Part shown: positions 31,363-50,527 of the stretch, one piece after another
How positions within the stretch are numbered: the first letter of the stretch is position 1
How the letters are laid out: every line of letters begins with the position of its first letter
From: Cytobacillus firmus
Lineage (GTDB): Bacteria > Bacillota > Bacilli > Bacillales > Cytobacillaceae
DNA length: 64,000 nt
Direction of reading: 5' to 3'
NCBI RefSeq assembly: GCF_023715565.1
Contig: NZ_JAMBOJ010000029.1
Location: 1 to 64,000, forward strand
The notes under the pieces: generated by a model
Databases searched by the model: none
Seen by the model: only the letters and a program-made list of their open reading frames with translations
What the model was told of the DNA's origin: nothing
Program-made: the position numbers and the translations under genes

Positions 31363-33441
31363 ATGGCTAGAGAGTTCTCCTTAGAAAATACTCGTAATAT
31401 CGGTATCATGGCTCACATCGATGCCGGTAAAACAACAACTACTGAGCGTGTACTTTACTACACGGGCCGTATCCACAAAATCGGTGAAACACACGAAGGT
31501 GCTTCACAGATGGACTGGATGGAGCAGGAGCAAGAGCGTGGTATCACAATCACTTCTGCTGCGACAACTGCTCAGTGGAAAGGCCACCGCGTTAACATCA
31601 TTGACACTCCTGGACACGTAGACTTCACAGTTGAAGTTGAACGTTCACTTCGTGTTCTTGATGGGGCGGTAGCTGTACTTGACGCACAGTCAGGTGTTGA
31701 GCCGCAAACTGAAACAGTTTGGCGCCAGGCTACTACTTACGGAGTACCACGTGTGGTATTCGTAAACAAAATGGATAAAATCGGTGCAGACTTCTTGTAC
31801 TCATTGAAGACTCTTCATGAGCGTCTTCAAGCGAATGCAGCTGCAATTCAATTGCCGATTGGTGCTGAAGATCAATTCGAAGGCATCATCGACTTGATTG
31901 AAATGAAAGCTACATTCTACGGAAACGACTTGGGTACTGATATCGAAGACCGTGACATTCCAGCTGAATACATGGATCAAGCAGAAGAATATCGTGAAAA
32001 GTTAATTGAAGCGGTAGCTGAGCTTGATGAAGAATTAATGGAGAAATACCTTGGCGGTGAAGAAATCACTAACGAAGAGCTAAAAGCTGCTATTCGTAAA
32101 GGTACAGTAAACGTTGAATTCTACCCAGTTATCTGTGGTTCTGCGTTCAAAAACAAAGGTGTTCAAAAAATGCTTGATGCAGTAATCGACTACCTTCCAT
32201 CTCCTCTTGATGTACCTTCTATTAAAGGTACACTACCGGATACAGACGAAGAGGTTACTCGTCCATCAAGCGATGATGCACCATTCTCAGCACTTGCATT
32301 TAAAGTTATGACCGACCCTTACGTTGGTAAACTTACATTCTTCCGTGTGTACTCCGGTACATTAAACTCCGGTTCATATGTACAGAACTCTACTAAAGGA
32401 AAGCGTGAGCGTGTAGGACGTATCCTGCAAATGCATGCGAATTCCCGTGAAGAGATCTCAGTAGTACACGCTGGTGATATCGCAGCTGCTGTAGGTCTTA
32501 AAGACACTACTACAGGGGATACTCTATGTGATGAAAAGAGTCTTGTTATTCTTGAGTCTATGGAATTCCCAGAGCCGGTTATCTCATTATCTATCGAGCC
32601 TAAATCAAAGGCTGACCAAGATAAGATGACAACTGCTCTTCAAAAACTTCAAGAAGAAGATCCTACATTCCGCGCTCATACTGACCAGGAAACTGGACAG
32701 GTTATCATCGCTGGTATGGGTGAGCTTCACCTTGATATCCTTGTTGACCGTATGAGACGTGAATTTAAAGTGGAAGCTAACGTTGGTGCTCCTCAGGTTG
32801 CATACCGTGAAACTTTCCGTGGTTCAGCTAAGGTTGAAGGTAAATTTGCACGTCAATCCGGTGGACGTGGACAGTTCGGTCACGTTTGGATCGAATTTAG
32901 TCCAAATGAAGAAGGTAAAGGCTTCGAATTCGAAAACGGAATCGTTGGTGGTGTCGTTCCTCGTGAATACATCCCAGCTGTTCAAGCGGGTCTTGAAGAT
33001 TCGCTAGATAGAGGAGTACTTGCTGGATTCCCGATGGTTGATATCAAAGCCCGTTTATTTGACGGATCTTACCATGATGTTGACTCCTCTGAAATGGCGT
33101 TTAAAATTGCTGCATCTATGGCACTTAAAAACGCTGCGTCAAAATGTAACCCTGTAATTCTTGAGCCGGTTATGAAGGTTGAAGTCGTAATCCCTGAAGA
33201 ATACATGGGAGACATCATGGGTGATGTAACTTCACGACGCGGACGCGTTGAAGGTATGGAAGCTCGTGGTAACGCACAAGTAGTTCGTGCGATGGTTCCA
33301 CTATCAGAAATGTTTGGATATGCAACTTCATTGCGTTCTAACACGCAGGGACGAGGTACATTCTCAATGCACTTTGACCACTATGAAGAAGTACCAAAAT
33401 CAATTTCTGAAGAAATCATCAAAAAAAATAAAGGTGAATAA
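31363..33441 (+). CDS. fusA: elongation factor G
   Basis: EF-G hydrolyses GTP to drive tRNA-mRNA translocation. The 692-residue protein has the G1 motif [12 protein letters not shown], the G3 DTPGHVD and G4 NKMDKIG, then domains II-V including [14 protein letters not shown] near the C-terminus. ATG 31363 follows AGGAGAAAG. A 119-base gap to tuf holds a small stem but no terminator T tract. Confidence 0.98.
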   Translation: MAREFSLENTRNIGIMAHIDAGKTTTTERVLYYTGRIHKIGETHEGASQMDWMEQEQERGITITSAATTAQWKGHRVNIIDTPGHVDFTVEVERSLRVLDGAVAVLDAQSGVEPQTETVWRQATTYGVPRVVFVNKMDKIGADFLYSLKTLHERLQANAAAIQLPIGAEDQFEGIIDLIEMKATFYGNDLGTDIEDRDIPAEYMDQAEEYREKLIEAVAELDEELMEKYLGGEEITNEELKAAIRKGTVNVEFYPVICGSAFKNKGVQKMLDAVIDYLPSPLDVPSIKGTLPDTDEEVTRPSSDDAPFSALAFKVMTDPYVGKLTFFRVYSGTLNSGSYVQNSTKGKRERVGRILQMHANSREEISVVHAGDIAAAVGLKDTTTGDTLCDEKSLVILESMEFPEPVISLSIEPKSKADQDKMTTALQKLQEEDPTFRAHTDQETGQVIIAGMGELHLDILVDRMRREFKVEANVGAPQVAYRETFRGSAKVEGKFARQSGGRGQFGHVWIEFSPNEEGKGFEFENGIVGGVVPREYIPAVQAGLEDSLDRGVLAGFPMVDIKARLFDGSYHDVDSSEMAFKIAASMALKNAASKCNPVILEPVMKVEVVIPEEYMGDIMGDVTSRRGRVEGMEARGNAQVVRAMVPLSEMFGYATSLRSNTQGRGTFSMHFDHYEEVPKSISEEIIKKNKGE

Positions 33442-33490
33442 TTGATTTTACCTTTTCAATAAAGTATAACTACTATTGTAGGCTGAAAGC

Positions 33491-33518
33491 GCTGTGGAAG
33501 GGGATACCTCTCCACAGC
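33491..33518 (+). other. hairpin between fusA and tuf
   Basis: GCTGTGGA (33491-33498) pairs with TCCACAGC (33511-33518) around a 12-base loop. It is followed by ATAAAATA rather than T residues, so it is more likely a processing or stability element. Confidence 0.5.
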
Positions 33519-33560
33519 ATAAAATACTTAACTTTTATTATCTGAAGGAGGAAATTTCAA

Positions 33561-34748
<1,188 letters not shown>

Positions 34749-34760
34749 TCTCAACTAATG

Positions 34761-34792
34761 AAAACAGATGGGTGACGACCCATCTGTTTTTT
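34761..34792 (+). terminator. terminator after tuf
   Basis: AAAACAGATGGGT (34761-34773) / ACCCATCTGTTTT (34778-34790) with a GACG loop and further T residues. Confidence 0.93.
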
Positions 34793-35082
34793 ATTTCTTT
34801 CCTCACATATTTAATACATAAATCGACGGGAATTTTAAATCATCATTTCAAGTTTAATAATATTTCCTGCGCACCTGCGTGCAACTCGTTGAAAGAGAAC
34901 CTTCCACCTCTAAACCTTATGATCAAAACCGCTTTTCTTCTATATATAATAACCACTATATTTTTCTATTCGATTTACTCACAGTGCAAATAGTTAGACT
35001 TCTTCCTATACTCTTGAAAACTCAATACTCAGCAGTTATAATAGTAAAAGTGTGCGGAACAAAAAGAAATAACATAAACATG
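34793..35082. other. AT-rich gap between str and S10 operons
   Basis: I see no gene. Short open frames lack Shine-Dalgarno sequences. B. subtilis has ybaC at this place; no alpha/beta-hydrolase coding sequence is visible here. Confidence 0.55.
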
Positions 35083-35111
35083 TTGCATTTCATTTATTGT
35101 TTCTGTATAAT
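35083..35111 (+). promoter_or_regulatory. promoter of the S10-spc-alpha supercluster
   Basis: TTGCAT (35083-35088), 17 bases, TATAAT (35106-35111). It is the only strong promoter before rpsJ and probably drives the long transcript down to at least secY. Confidence 0.75.
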
Positions 35112-35551
<440 letters not shown>

Positions 35552-35589
35552 TCAATAAATAATCATAAGAAACTTAGGAGGTGTGACTA

Positions 35590-36216
35590 ATGACCAAAGG
35601 AATCTTAGGAAGAAAGATTGGTATGACTCAAGTATTTGCTGAAAACGGTGATCTTATCCCGGTAACAGTAGTTGAGGCAGCTGCTAACGTTGTTCTTCAA
35701 AAGAAATCAGTTGATACTGATGGATATGAAGCAATCCAGATTGGATTCGAAGATAAGCGCGACAAGTTGTCCAACAAACCTGAAAAAGGGCATGTTGCTA
35801 AAGCAAACACTGCTCCTAAGCGCTTCGTACGTGAATTCCGCGGAGCTGATTTAGGACAATATGAAGTTGGTCAGGAAGTCAAAGTTGATATTTTCGCAGA
35901 AGGCGATACTGTTGATGTAACAGGAATTTCAAAAGGTAAAGGTTTCCAGGGTGCCATCAAGCGCCACGGACAATCTCGCGGGCCTATGGCTCACGGTTCT
36001 CGTTATCATCGTCGCCCTGGTTCAATGGGTCCTGTAGCTCCAAACCGTGTATTTAAAGGTAAATTATTACCTGGCCGCATGGGTGGAGAGCAAGTGACTG
36101 TACAAAACCTTGAAATCGTAAAAGTTGATGTTGAACGCAACCTTCTTTTGATCAAAGGTAATGTACCTGGTGCCAGAAAAGCATTAGTAAAAATTAAAAG
36201 TGCGGTTAAAGCATAA
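35590..36216 (+). CDS. rplC: 50S ribosomal protein L3
   Basis: L3 is an early-assembly protein whose loop reaches the peptidyl-transferase centre. The 208-residue protein starts [16 protein letters not shown] and has [21 protein letters not shown], the extended loop sequence. ATG 35590 follows TAGGAGGTG. Second gene of the S10 operon. Confidence 0.98.
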   Translation: MTKGILGRKIGMTQVFAENGDLIPVTVVEAAANVVLQKKSVDTDGYEAIQIGFEDKRDKLSNKPEKGHVAKANTAPKRFVREFRGADLGQYEVGQEVKVDIFAEGDTVDVTGISKGKGFQGAIKRHGQSRGPMAHGSRYHRRPGSMGPVAPNRVFKGKLLPGRMGGEQVTVQNLEIVKVDVERNLLLIKGNVPGARKALVKIKSAVKA

Positions 36217-36244
36217 TAATTAAACCGGAAAGGAGGAAAACAGA

Positions 36245-36868
36245 ATGCCGAAAGTAGCATTGTTTAACCAAAGCGGATCTAAAGTTGGTGATATCGAACT
36301 TAATGATGCGATCTTTGGTATCGAGCCCAACCAGCACGTACTATTCGAAGCTGTTGTTATGCAAAGAGCTTCACTACGTCAAGGGACTCATAAAACTAAA
36401 ATTCGTTCTGAAGTAGCGGGCGGAGGACGTAAACCATGGCGCCAAAAAGGCACAGGCCGTGCACGTCAAGGTTCTATCCGTTCACCACAATGGCGCGGAG
36501 GCGGTACTGTATTTGGTCCTGTACCACGCAGCTACAGCTACAAATTACCTAAAAAGGTTCGCCGTCTGGCAATCAAATCTGCGTTATCTTCTAAAGTGTT
36601 AGAAGAAAACATCCTAGTATTAGAAGGCCTTGCTTTCGAAACTCCTAAAACTAAAGACTTTAAAGGTTTATTAACTGGTCTTTCTGTTGGTTCAAAAGCT
36701 CTTATCGTAACTGCTGACCTAGATGAGAACGTAGCACTATCTGCTCGTAACATCCCTGGTGTAACAGTTGTAACTGCTTCTGGAATCACTGTTTTAGATG
36801 TTTTAAACCATGATAAGCTTATCATGACGAAAGCAGCGGTTGAAAAAGTAGAGGAGGTGCTTGCATAA
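36245..36868 (+). CDS. rplD: 50S ribosomal protein L4
   Basis: L4 lines the exit tunnel and in some bacteria represses its own operon. The 207-residue protein starts [20 protein letters not shown] and has [19 protein letters not shown] in the tunnel loop. Its stop TAA shares an A with the rplW start, suggesting translational coupling. Confidence 0.97.
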   Translation: MPKVALFNQSGSKVGDIELNDAIFGIEPNQHVLFEAVVMQRASLRQGTHKTKIRSEVAGGGRKPWRQKGTGRARQGSIRSPQWRGGGTVFGPVPRSYSYKLPKKVRRLAIKSALSSKVLEENILVLEGLAFETPKTKDFKGLLTGLSVGSKALIVTADLDENVALSARNIPGVTVVTASGITVLDVLNHDKLIMTKAAVEKVEEVLA

Positions 36869-37152
36869 TGGATGCACGCGATATCATTAAGCGCCCCGTA
36901 ATTACTGAACGTTCTACTGACATTATGGCTGATAAAAAATATACGTTCGAAGTTGACGTACGTGCTAACAAGACTCAAGTTAAAGACGCTGTAGAGCAAA
37001 TCTTTGGCGTAAAAGTTGAGAAAGTTAACATCATGAACTACAAAGGTAAGTTCAAGCGTATGGGCAAATTCGGCGGATACACTAACAAACGCCGTAAAGC
37101 GATTGTTAAACTAACAGCTGAAAGCCAAGAAATCGAGCTATTTGAAGCTTAA
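36868..37152 (+). CDS. rplW: 50S ribosomal protein L23
   Basis: L23 surrounds the tunnel exit and docks trigger factor and SRP. The 94-residue protein starts [17 protein letters not shown] and has [22 protein letters not shown]. The ATG at 36868 overlaps the rplD stop by one base, with GAGGAGG inside rplD. Confidence 0.97.
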   Translation: MDARDIIKRPVITERSTDIMADKKYTFEVDVRANKTQVKDAVEQIFGVKVEKVNIMNYKGKFKRMGKFGGYTNKRRKAIVKLTAESQEIELFEA

Positions 37153-37162
37153 TTCACTATAA

Positions 37163-38014
<852 letters not shown>

Positions 38015-38074
38015 CGGGATTGTACTACGGTTCCAATTAAGAACCGTAGAGCAATCACGAAGGGAGGTTCAATC

Positions 38075-38353
38075 ATGGGTCGCAGCTTAAAAAAAGGACC
38101 TTTTGTTGATGAACATTTAATGACAAAGATCGAAAAGCTTAATGAAACAGAAAGCAAGCAAGTTACTAAAACTTGGTCTCGCCGTTCTACGATCTTCCCA
38201 CAATTCATCGGACACACTATCGCAGTTTATGATGGTCGTAAACATGTGCCTGTATACATCACTGAAGACATGGTAGGCCACAAACTTGGAGAATTCGCTC
38301 CAACTCGTGCGTACAAAGGCCATGGCAATGATGATAAGAAAACAAGACGTTAA
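38075..38353 (+). CDS. rpsS: 30S ribosomal protein S19
   Basis: S19 pairs with S13 in the 30S head and contacts bridge elements. The 92-residue protein starts [16 protein letters not shown] and has [25 protein letters not shown] 38075 follows GGGAGG. Confidence 0.98.
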   Translation: MGRSLKKGPFVDEHLMTKIEKLNETESKQVTKTWSRRSTIFPQFIGHTIAVYDGRKHVPVYITEDMVGHKLGEFAPTRAYKGHGNDDKKTRR

Positions 38354-38356
38354 TGA

Positions 38357-39373
<1,017 letters not shown>

Positions 39374-39374
39374 T

Positions 39375-39999
<625 letters not shown>

Positions 40000-40005
40000 T
40001 ATTGA

Positions 40006-40694
<689 letters not shown>

Positions 40695-40731
40695 ACAACA
40701 AATCAAATTGCCTTTAAGGAGGTGCGCACAG

Positions 40732-41043
40732 ATGCATGTGAAAAAAGGTGACAAAGTTATGGTCATCTCTGGTAAGGATAAAGGCAAAACGGGCGTTATT
40801 CTTGCAGCGTTCCCTAAACAAAGCCGAGTGCTTGTTGAAGGAGTTAACATTGTAAAGAAACACTCTAAGCCTTCTCAGATGAACCCGCAAGGCGGAATCA
40901 TCAGCCAAGAGGCACCTGTTCATGTATCAAACGTTATGCCTGTCGATCCTAAATCTGGTGAACCAACTCGTGTAGGCTATAAAACGCTTGATGGCAAAAA
41001 AGTACGTGTTGCAACAAAATCCGGTGAAGTTCTAGATAAATAG
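40732..41043 (+). CDS. rplX: 50S ribosomal protein L24
   Basis: L24 is one of two initiators of 50S assembly. The 103-residue KOW protein starts [24 protein letters not shown] 40732 follows AAGGAGGTG. The extension from 40708 crosses this Shine-Dalgarno and is excluded. Confidence 0.97.
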   Translation: MHVKKGDKVMVISGKDKGKTGVILAAFPKQSRVLVEGVNIVKKHSKPSQMNPQGGIISQEAPVHVSNVMPVDPKSGEPTRVGYKTLDGKKVRVATKSGEVLDK

Positions 41044-41069
41044 TTTAAAGAAGAAGGGAGGTACAATGA

Positions 41070-41609
41070 ATGAACCGCCTAAAAGAAAAGCATTCAAAAG
41101 AAATTACTCCTGCTCTAATGAGCAAGTTTAACTATAAATCAGTTATGCAAACACCTAAGCTTGAAAAAATCGTTATCAACATGGGTATTGGTGACGCTGT
41201 TCAAAACGCTAAAGCACTAGATAAAGCTGTTGAGGAACTAACTTTGATCACTGGTCAAAAACCGGTTATCACTCGCGCTAAGAAATCAATCGCTGGCTTC
41301 CGACTTCGTGAAGGTATGCCAATCGGTGCGAAGGTTACTCTTCGTGGAGAGCGCATGTATGAGTTCTTTGATAAGTTAGTATCTGTATCTCTTCCACGTG
41401 TACGTGACTTCCGCGGTATCTCTAAGAAGTCATTTGACGGCCGTGGTAACTATACTCTAGGTGTCAAAGAACAGTTGATCTTCCCTGAGATTGATTACGA
41501 TAAAGTAAGCAAAGTTCGTGGTATGGATATCGTTATCGTAACTACAGCTAACACTGATGAAGAAGCTCGTGAACTTTTAACTCAATTTGGAATGCCATTC
41601 CAAAAGTAA
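41070..41609 (+). CDS. rplE: 50S ribosomal protein L5
   Basis: L5 binds 5S rRNA and contacts P-site tRNA. The 179-residue protein starts [20 protein letters not shown] and has [28 protein letters not shown] 41070 follows GGGAGG. Confidence 0.97.
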   Translation: MNRLKEKHSKEITPALMSKFNYKSVMQTPKLEKIVINMGIGDAVQNAKALDKAVEELTLITGQKPVITRAKKSIAGFRLREGMPIGAKVTLRGERMYEFFDKLVSVSLPRVRDFRGISKKSFDGRGNYTLGVKEQLIFPEIDYDKVSKVRGMDIVIVTTANTDEEARELLTQFGMPFQK

Positions 41610-41616
41610 TCGCTAA

Positions 41617-41820
<204 letters not shown>

Positions 41821-41849
41821 ACCCCAAGCATGGGAAGGAGGTAAAAACA

Positions 41850-42248
41850 ATGGTCATGACAGATCCAATTGCAGACTTGCTAACTCGCATCCGTAATGCG
41901 AACATGGTTCGTCACGAAAAATTAGAAGTTCCTGCTTCTAACATCAAGAAAGAAATTGCAGAGATCTTAAAACGTGAAGGTTTTGTACGTGATGTTGAGC
42001 TTATCGAAGATAACAAGCAAGGCATCATCCGCATTTTCCTAAAATACGGTTCAAACAACGAACGCGTTATCACTGGTCTTAAGCGTATCAGTAAGCCTGG
42101 TCTTCGTGTATACGCAAAGGCTGATGAAGTACCTCGCGTACTTAACGGTCTTGGAATCGCACTAGTTTCTACTTCTCAAGGCGTTATCACTGATAAAGAA
42201 GCCCGCGCTAAACAAGTCGGCGGAGAAGTATTAGCATACGTTTGGTAA
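41850..42248 (+). CDS. rpsH: 30S ribosomal protein S8
   Basis: S8 binds the central 16S domain and in E. coli represses the spc operon. The 132-residue protein starts [20 protein letters not shown] and ends [10 protein letters not shown], with [16 protein letters not shown] 41850 follows AAGGAGG. Confidence 0.97.
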   Translation: MVMTDPIADLLTRIRNANMVRHEKLEVPASNIKKEIAEILKREGFVRDVELIEDNKQGIIRIFLKYGSNNERVITGLKRISKPGLRVYAKADEVPRVLNGLGIALVSTSQGVITDKEARAKQVGGEVLAYVW

Positions 42249-42279
42249 TAGAGTTTTTCATGAATGGAGGTGCAATTAA

Positions 42280-42816
42280 ATGTCTCGTATAGGTAAAAAA
42301 CCAATCGAAATTCCAACTGGTGTTACTGTTACTAACGACAATAACACTGTTACTGTGAAGGGTCCTAAAGGTGAACTAACTCGTTCATTCAACCAGGATA
42401 TCGAAATCAAGGTGGAGGACAGCGTAATCAATGTTTCCCGTCCATCTGATGCGAAAGATCACCGCGCACTGCACGGAACTACTCGCGCACTTCTAGCTAA
42501 CATGGTTGAGGGTGTGTCAAAAGGATTCGAAAGAGGACTAGAGCTTATCGGTGTCGGTTACCGTGCTCAAAAACAAGGCAAAAAGCTTGTTTTAAACGTT
42601 GGTTACTCTCATCCTGTTGAAATCGAACCTGAAGAAGGTATTGAAGTTGAAGTGCCATCTAACACAAAGATCATTGTTAAAGGTACTAACAAAGAACGTG
42701 TTGGTGCACTGGCTGCCAAGATCCGTGAAGTTCGTCCTCCAGAGCCTTACAAAGGTAAAGGTATCCGCTATGAAGGCGAATATGTTCGTCGTAAAGAAGG
42801 TAAAACTGGTAAGTAA
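42280..42816 (+). CDS. rplF: 50S ribosomal protein L6
   Basis: L6 lies by the sarcin-ricin loop and factor-binding centre. The 178-residue protein starts [17 protein letters not shown] and has [27 protein letters not shown] 42280 follows GGAGGTG. Confidence 0.97.
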   Translation: MSRIGKKPIEIPTGVTVTNDNNTVTVKGPKGELTRSFNQDIEIKVEDSVINVSRPSDAKDHRALHGTTRALLANMVEGVSKGFERGLELIGVGYRAQKQGKKLVLNVGYSHPVEIEPEEGIEVEVPSNTKIIVKGTNKERVGALAAKIREVRPPEPYKGKGIRYEGEYVRRKEGKTGK

Positions 42817-42848
42817 TGCCGCTTAGGTAAACGAAAGGAGTGACCGAA

Positions 42849-43211
42849 ATGATTACGAAGGCTGATAAAAATGCAGTTCGTAAGAAAAGGCATGCTCGTG
42901 TGCGTGCAAAACTTTCTGGAACTGCGGCTCGTCCTCGTTTAAATGTGTATCGTTCAAACAAGCACATTTATGCTCAACTTATTGATGATGTAAACGGAGT
43001 TACTGTAGCAAGTGCTTCTACACAAGATAAAGAAGTAAACCTTGATGCAACTGGCAACGTTGATGCAGCAGTTAAGGTCGGAGAATTAGTTGCAAAGCGC
43101 GCAGTCGAAAAAGGCGTTAAAGCTGTCGTTTTCGATCGTGGTGGCTATCTATATCATGGACGTGTTCAAGCATTAGCAGATGCAGCACGTGAAAATGGTT
43201 TAGAATTTTAA
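42849..43211 (+). CDS. rplR: 50S ribosomal protein L18
   Basis: L18 binds 5S rRNA with L5. The 120-residue protein starts [21 protein letters not shown] and has [22 protein letters not shown] use ATG 42849 after AAAGGAGTGA; the in-frame ATG-like upstream codon adds only three residues not seen in homologues. Confidence 0.96.
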   Translation: MITKADKNAVRKKRHARVRAKLSGTAARPRLNVYRSNKHIYAQLIDDVNGVTVASASTQDKEVNLDATGNVDAAVKVGELVAKRAVEKGVKAVVFDRGGYLYHGRVQALADAARENGLEF

Positions 43212-43214
43212 TAG

Positions 43215-43736
<522 letters not shown>

Positions 43737-43749
43737 GGAGGGATATCAA

Positions 43750-43932
43750 ATGGCGAATAAACTAGAAGTAACCCTCACTCGCAGCGTGATTGGTCGCCCG
43801 CAAGACCAGCGCGAAACAGTTAAGGCTCTTGGCTTACGCAAAATGCACCAAACAGTTGAGCATCAAGATAATCCTGCTATCCGCGGAATGATCAACAAAG
43901 TTGCTCACCTTGTTGTGGTAAAAGAAAAATAA
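43750..43932 (+). CDS. rpmD: 50S ribosomal protein L30
   Basis: The 60-residue protein has [20 protein letters not shown] and [20 protein letters not shown], typical of bacterial L30. ATG 43750 follows AAGGAGGG. Confidence 0.96.
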   Translation: MANKLEVTLTRSVIGRPQDQRETVKALGLRKMHQTVEHQDNPAIRGMINKVAHLVVVKEK

Positions 43933-43964
43933 ATCTATTCTTCTACAAATAAGGAGGTGCCAAC

Positions 43965-44405
43965 ATGAAACTTCATGAATTAAAGCCTGCAGAAGGTTCT
44001 CGTGGGGAACGCAAACGCAAAGGCCGTGGTATCGGTTCCGGTAATGGTAAAACTGCTGGTAAGGGTCATAAAGGTCAAAACGCTCGTTCTGGTGGCGGTG
44101 TCCGTCCTGGATTCGAGGGTGGTCAAACACCTTTATTCCAACGCTTGCCTAAACGCGGTTTCACTAACATCAACCGTAAAGAGTACGCGATTGTGAACCT
44201 CGATGCTTTAAACCGTTTCGAAGATGGAGCTGAAGTAACTCCAGCGCTTCTTATCGAAACTGGTGTAGTAAGCAACGAAAAAGCAGGAATCAAGATTCTT
44301 GCAAAAGGCAAAGTTGAGAAAAAGCTTACAGTTAAAGCTCATAAATTCTCCTCTGCTGCAAAGGAAGCTATTGAAGCTGCCGGCGGTCAAACTGAGGTGA
44401 TTTAA
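43965..44405 (+). CDS. rplO: 50S ribosomal protein L15
   Basis: The 146-residue protein starts [20 protein letters not shown] and has glycine-rich [20 protein letters not shown], the extended tail that enters rRNA. It shares one base with the secY start, so the two are coupled. Confidence 0.97.
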   Translation: MKLHELKPAEGSRGERKRKGRGIGSGNGKTAGKGHKGQNARSGGGVRPGFEGGQTPLFQRLPKRGFTNINRKEYAIVNLDALNRFEDGAEVTPALLIETGVVSNEKAGIKILAKGKVEKKLTVKAHKFSSAAKEAIEAAGGQTEVI

Positions 44406-45700
44406 TGTTTCAGACAATCTCCAATTTTATGCGTGTGGGTGATATAAGACGAAAGATTATTTTCACCCTTTTAATGCTGGTTGTATTTCGCATCGGTACA
44501 TTTATCCCTGTACCGGGCGTAAATGCAGAGCTGTTAAAAGCCCAGGATGAACTTAATGTATTCGGTGTTCTGAATACATTCGGCGGCGGGGCGCTCCTAA
44601 ACTTCTCCATTCTTGCAATGGGTATCATGCCGTACATTACGGCATCCATCATTGTGCAGCTTCTGCAGATGGATGTTGTTCCTAAGTTTACGGAATGGTC
44701 AAAGCAGGGAGATGTTGGACGCCGTAAGTTAGCTCAGTTTACCCGTTACTTTACTATCGTGCTTGGTTTTATCCAGGCTCTTGGTATGTCTTATGGGTTT
44801 AATAACCTAGCAGGCGGAATGCTGATTGAGAATCCGGGAATCACTTCTTATCTATTGATTGCTGTGGTATTGACTGCCGGAACTGCATTTCTAATGTGGC
44901 TTGGTGAGCAGATTACGTCAAAAGGTGTAGGCAATGGTATTTCCATCATTATCTTTGCTGGTATCGTGGCTGGAATTCCTTCAACGGTTAACCAGATTTA
45001 CGCTCAGCAGTTTGAAAATGCTGGAGAGCAGCTATTCCTTCGCATTGTGACAGTCCTGCTTATCCTGATCGCAGTCATTGCTATTGTTGTAGGAACGATC
45101 TTCATCCAACAGGCATTAAGAAAGATTCCTATTCAATATGCTAAGCGTGTAACAGCAGGACAAAATTCTGCTGGCGGACAATCGACTCATCTTCCGTTAA
45201 AAGTTAATGCAGCTGGAGTAATTCCAGTAATCTTTGCGATTTCTTTCATCATCACGCCTAGAACCATTGCCGGTTTCTTTGAGCAGAATGATGTTACGCT
45301 ATGGATTCAAAGAATATTTGACTATACGTCTCCAATCGGAATGGTCATCTATAGTGCATTAATCATTGCTTTTACTTATTTCTATGCTTTCATTCAGGTG
45401 AACCCGGAACAAGTTGCGGAAAACCTGAAGAAGCAGGGCGGTTATATCCCGGGCATCCGTCCAGGAAATAACACGCAGGAATATCTGACTCGTGTCTTAT
45501 ACCGTTTAACTTTAGTCGGTGCGCTATTCTTGACAGTGATTTCAATCCTGCCGGTATTCTTCATCAATATCGCTGGATTGCCTGAATCTGCTCAAATTGG
45601 AGGCACTAGCCTGCTGATCGTTGTCGGTGTTGCACTGGAAACGATGAAGCAGCTTGAAGCACAGCTGGTTAAACGTCACTATAAAGGTTTCATTAAATAA
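44405..45700 (+). CDS. secY: protein translocase subunit SecY
   Basis: SecY is the channel of the Sec translocon in the cytoplasmic membrane. The 431-residue protein has about ten hydrophobic spans and the signatures [23 protein letters not shown] and [33 protein letters not shown] lies on a cytosolic loop. It uses ATG 44405 within the rplO stop. It partners with SecE at 17904. Confidence 0.98.
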   Translation: MFQTISNFMRVGDIRRKIIFTLLMLVVFRIGTFIPVPGVNAELLKAQDELNVFGVLNTFGGGALLNFSILAMGIMPYITASIIVQLLQMDVVPKFTEWSKQGDVGRRKLAQFTRYFTIVLGFIQALGMSYGFNNLAGGMLIENPGITSYLLIAVVLTAGTAFLMWLGEQITSKGVGNGISIIIFAGIVAGIPSTVNQIYAQQFENAGEQLFLRIVTVLLILIAVIAIVVGTIFIQQALRKIPIQYAKRVTAGQNSAGGQSTHLPLKVNAAGVIPVIFAISFIITPRTIAGFFEQNDVTLWIQRIFDYTSPIGMVIYSALIIAFTYFYAFIQVNPEQVAENLKKQGGYIPGIRPGNNTQEYLTRVLYRLTLVGALFLTVISILPVFFINIAGLPESAQIGGTSLLIVVGVALETMKQLEAQLVKRHYKGFIK

Positions 45701-45746
45701 TTTGGTTGTAGGGGACGCATGTTCCCTTATACCATTTGGAGACTAG

Positions 45747-47152
<1,406 letters not shown>

Positions 47153-47168
47153 GGTGCAGGTGATTCCA

Positions 47169-47477
47169 TTGGTTGGTTCTGATACGAATCCGCAGCATGG
47201 TCAAATTGTTTTGATCAAAAGTGGAAGCGATGCTGGTCAATATGCTATAATTATAAGGTTGTTGGATGAAAAGTATGTTATGCTTGCTGACGGCGGCAGG
47301 AAGAAATTCGACCGCCCGAAGAAAAAGAACGTTCAGCATCTGCAATTTTTTAATTATATCTCTCCAGAAGTTCAGACCAGTCTCCAGGAGACCGGCCGTG
47401 TAACAAACGGAAAGTTGCGCTTTGCGCTTGCAAAGTATGTAAATGAATTCGTATATGATATGAAGAAGGGAGAATAA
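47169..47477 (+). CDS. KOW-domain RNA-binding protein (YbzG-like, L14e-type)
   Basis: The 102-residue product has a KOW/SH3-like fold near its N-terminus (GQIVLIKSGSDAGQYAIIIR and VMLADGGRKKFDRPKKKNVQHL). Such a protein lies between map and infA in many bacilli, and may associate with the ribosome; its role is not known to me. I favour TTG 47169, five bases after AGGTGA; GTG 47154 in the same frame would add five residues. It ends six bases before infA. Confidence 0.85.
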   Translation: MVGSDTNPQHGQIVLIKSGSDAGQYAIIIRLLDEKYVMLADGGRKKFDRPKKKNVQHLQFFNYISPEVQTSLQETGRVTNGKLRFALAKYVNEFVYDMKKGE

Positions 47478-47483
47478 AGTTCA

Positions 47484-47851
<368 letters not shown>

Positions 47852-47874
47852 TTCGAAGGAGGTGCGCTTATATA

Positions 47875-48240
47875 ATGGCACGTATTGCTGGTGTAGATGT
47901 TCCACGTGAAAAACGTGTAGTAATCTCATTAACTTATATCTTTGGTATTGGTAAATCTACAGCTCAGAAAGTTTTGGCTGAAGCTGGTGTTTCTGAAGAC
48001 ACTCGTGTTCGTGATCTTACAGAAGATGAACTTAACAAAATCCGTGACATCATCGACAAATTGAAAGTTGAAGGTGACCTTCGCCGTGAGGTTTCACTAA
48101 ACATCAAACGTCTAATGGAGATCGGAAGCTATCGCGGTCTTCGTCATCGCCGTGGTTTACCGGTTCGCGGACAAAATACTAAAAACAACGCTCGTACACG
48201 CAAAGGTCCTCGTAAGACTGTAGCGAACAAGAAGAAATAA
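47875..48240 (+). CDS. rpsM: 30S ribosomal protein S13
   Basis: S13 makes inter-subunit bridges and touches P-site tRNA. The 121-residue protein starts [21 protein letters not shown] and has [20 protein letters not shown] in the basic tail. ATG 47875 follows GAAGGAGGTG. Confidence 0.98.
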   Translation: MARIAGVDVPREKRVVISLTYIFGIGKSTAQKVLAEAGVSEDTRVRDLTEDELNKIRDIIDKLKVEGDLRREVSLNIKRLMEIGSYRGLRHRRGLPVRGQNTKNNARTRKGPRKTVANKKK

Positions 48241-48262
48241 TCAGTAAAGGAGGTAACTTTAA

Positions 48263-48652
<390 letters not shown>

Positions 48653-48824
48653 TTTTTCTGTATAGAATTTGTATCCTTGTCTATAATGGGATATGATACT
48701 AATTTTTAGTTATACAGAACAATTATTCCAGTTGTTGTGCACAAAACGGGAACGTATACATGGGGGAATTTCGGTTAGAGATTGCTAGCCGGGGTTTCGA
48801 CGTTTTGAAGGAGGGTATATTTTG

Positions 48825-49769
48825 ATGATCGAAATAGAAAAACCAAAAATCGAAACGGTTGAGATCAACGATGATGCCAAGTACGGCAAGTTCGTCGTCG
48901 AGCCACTTGAGCGTGGGTATGGTACAACTTTGGGTAACTCCTTACGTCGTATCCTTTTATCCTCACTCCCAGGTGCCGCTGTCACATCGATCCAAATTGA
49001 TGGGGTACTTCATGAGTTCTCAACAATTGAAGGCGTCGTAGAAGATGTAACATCTATCATTTTAAACATTAAAAAACTAGCACTTAAAATCTACTCTGAT
49101 GAAGAAAAAACATTGGAAATCGATGTTCAGGGTGAGGGTGTAGTGAAGGCAGCTGACGTAACACATGACAGCGATGTTGAAATCCTAAATCCGGATCTTC
49201 ATATTGCTACTCTTGGTTCGAATGCCCACCTGCGCATGCGCTTAACTGCAAGACGCGGACGAGGCTATACACCAGCTGACCAAAACAAGAGAGAAGATCA
49301 GCCAATCGGTGTGATTCCGATCGATTCCATCTACACTCCAGTATCTCGTATTTCTTACCAGGTAGAGAATACACGTGTGGGTCAAATGACTAACTTTGAT
49401 AAGTTAACTTTCGATGTTTGGACTGACGGCAGTACAGGTCCTCAAGATGCGGTTGCTCTTGGAGCGAAGATCTTAACTGAGCATTTGAATATCTTTGTCG
49501 GTTTAACTGACGAAGCTCAAAATGCTGAAATCATGGTTGAAAAAGAAGAAGACCAAAAAGAGAAAGTACTTGAGATGACAATTGAAGAACTCGACTTGTC
49601 TGTCCGTTCTTACAACTGCTTAAAGCGCGCTGGCATCAATACTGTTCAGGAATTAGCTAATAAGACTGAAGAGGATATGATGAAGGTCCGTAACCTTGGC
49701 AGAAAGTCACTTGAGGAAGTAAAACATAAATTAGAAGATCTTGGACTGGGCTTACGCAAAGACGATTGA
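48825..49769 (+). CDS. rpoA: RNA polymerase alpha subunit
   Basis: The alpha dimer starts polymerase assembly and its C-terminal domain binds UP elements and activators. The 314-residue protein starts [21 protein letters not shown], has [19 protein letters not shown] in the NTD and the alpha-[24 protein letters not shown] use ATG 48825 (the TTG just before it adds one residue). Shine-Dalgarno AAGGAGGG. Confidence 0.98.
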   Translation: MIEIEKPKIETVEINDDAKYGKFVVEPLERGYGTTLGNSLRRILLSSLPGAAVTSIQIDGVLHEFSTIEGVVEDVTSIILNIKKLALKIYSDEEKTLEIDVQGEGVVKAADVTHDSDVEILNPDLHIATLGSNAHLRMRLTARRGRGYTPADQNKREDQPIGVIPIDSIYTPVSRISYQVENTRVGQMTNFDKLTFDVWTDGSTGPQDAVALGAKILTEHLNIFVGLTDEAQNAEIMVEKEEDQKEKVLEMTIEELDLSVRSYNCLKRAGINTVQELANKTEEDMMKVRNLGRKSLEEVKHKLEDLGLGLRKDD

Positions 49770-49821
49770 TTAATGAAGATTAATTGATTATCTACATGTT
49801 TGCTTTCAGCAGATTGAATGA

Positions 49822-50208
<387 letters not shown>

Positions 50209-50218
50209 TTTTTTAAGG

Positions 50219-50264
50219 AAAGGGCGCGGGACAGTTTCATAGAACTTGTTCTTTGCCCTTTTTC
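50219..50264 (+). terminator. terminator after rplQ
   Basis: AAAGGGC (50219-50225) pairs with GCCCTTT (50255-50261), with partial inner pairing, and ends in T5. The large loop makes the stem less ideal than others here. Confidence 0.7.
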
Positions 50265-50527
50265 TATAAAAATGGTTGTTTCCTTAATTTGTCAGAAACA
50301 CCTAAATCAGGCCATAAACGAGCGTTACGATGAGCATGTACAGCTAGTAAACAGGGATGGATGAGCAATAGATTCCCCATTTCCTGGTACATTGACTCGT
50401 CTAGCTCATGCACCTCTTCCGAAAAGAAGAATTGCGCCCGGCAGTCTACTGCCTGACGGAATGAGGTGCAGGCTTTTTTAAATTCCCCAGGTTCATAGAC
50501 ATTAGAAAAATCGAGGTCTCTGAACAT
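50264..50527 (-). CDS. possible small protein, unknown
   Basis: This 87-residue frame reads MFRDLDFSNVYEPGEFKKAC, with SFRQAVDCRAQFFFSEE and HPCLLAVHAHRNARLWPDLG. Composition is that of a real soluble protein and the frame does not overlap another gene. However there is no Shine-Dalgarno upstream of the ATG at 50527, and I do not recognise the family. It could be a conserved small gene, a 5'-truncated remnant, or chance. B. subtilis has no gene here. Confidence 0.35.
   Translation of the reverse strand: MFRDLDFSNVYEPGEFKKACTSFRQAVDCRAQFFFSEEVHELDESMYQEMGNLLLIHPCLLAVHAHRNARLWPDLGVSDKLRKQPFL

Noticed and set aside
48659-48687. Promoter before rpoA
   Set aside because: TATAAT at 48682 is good, but no -35 or extended -10 is found at a usable distance.
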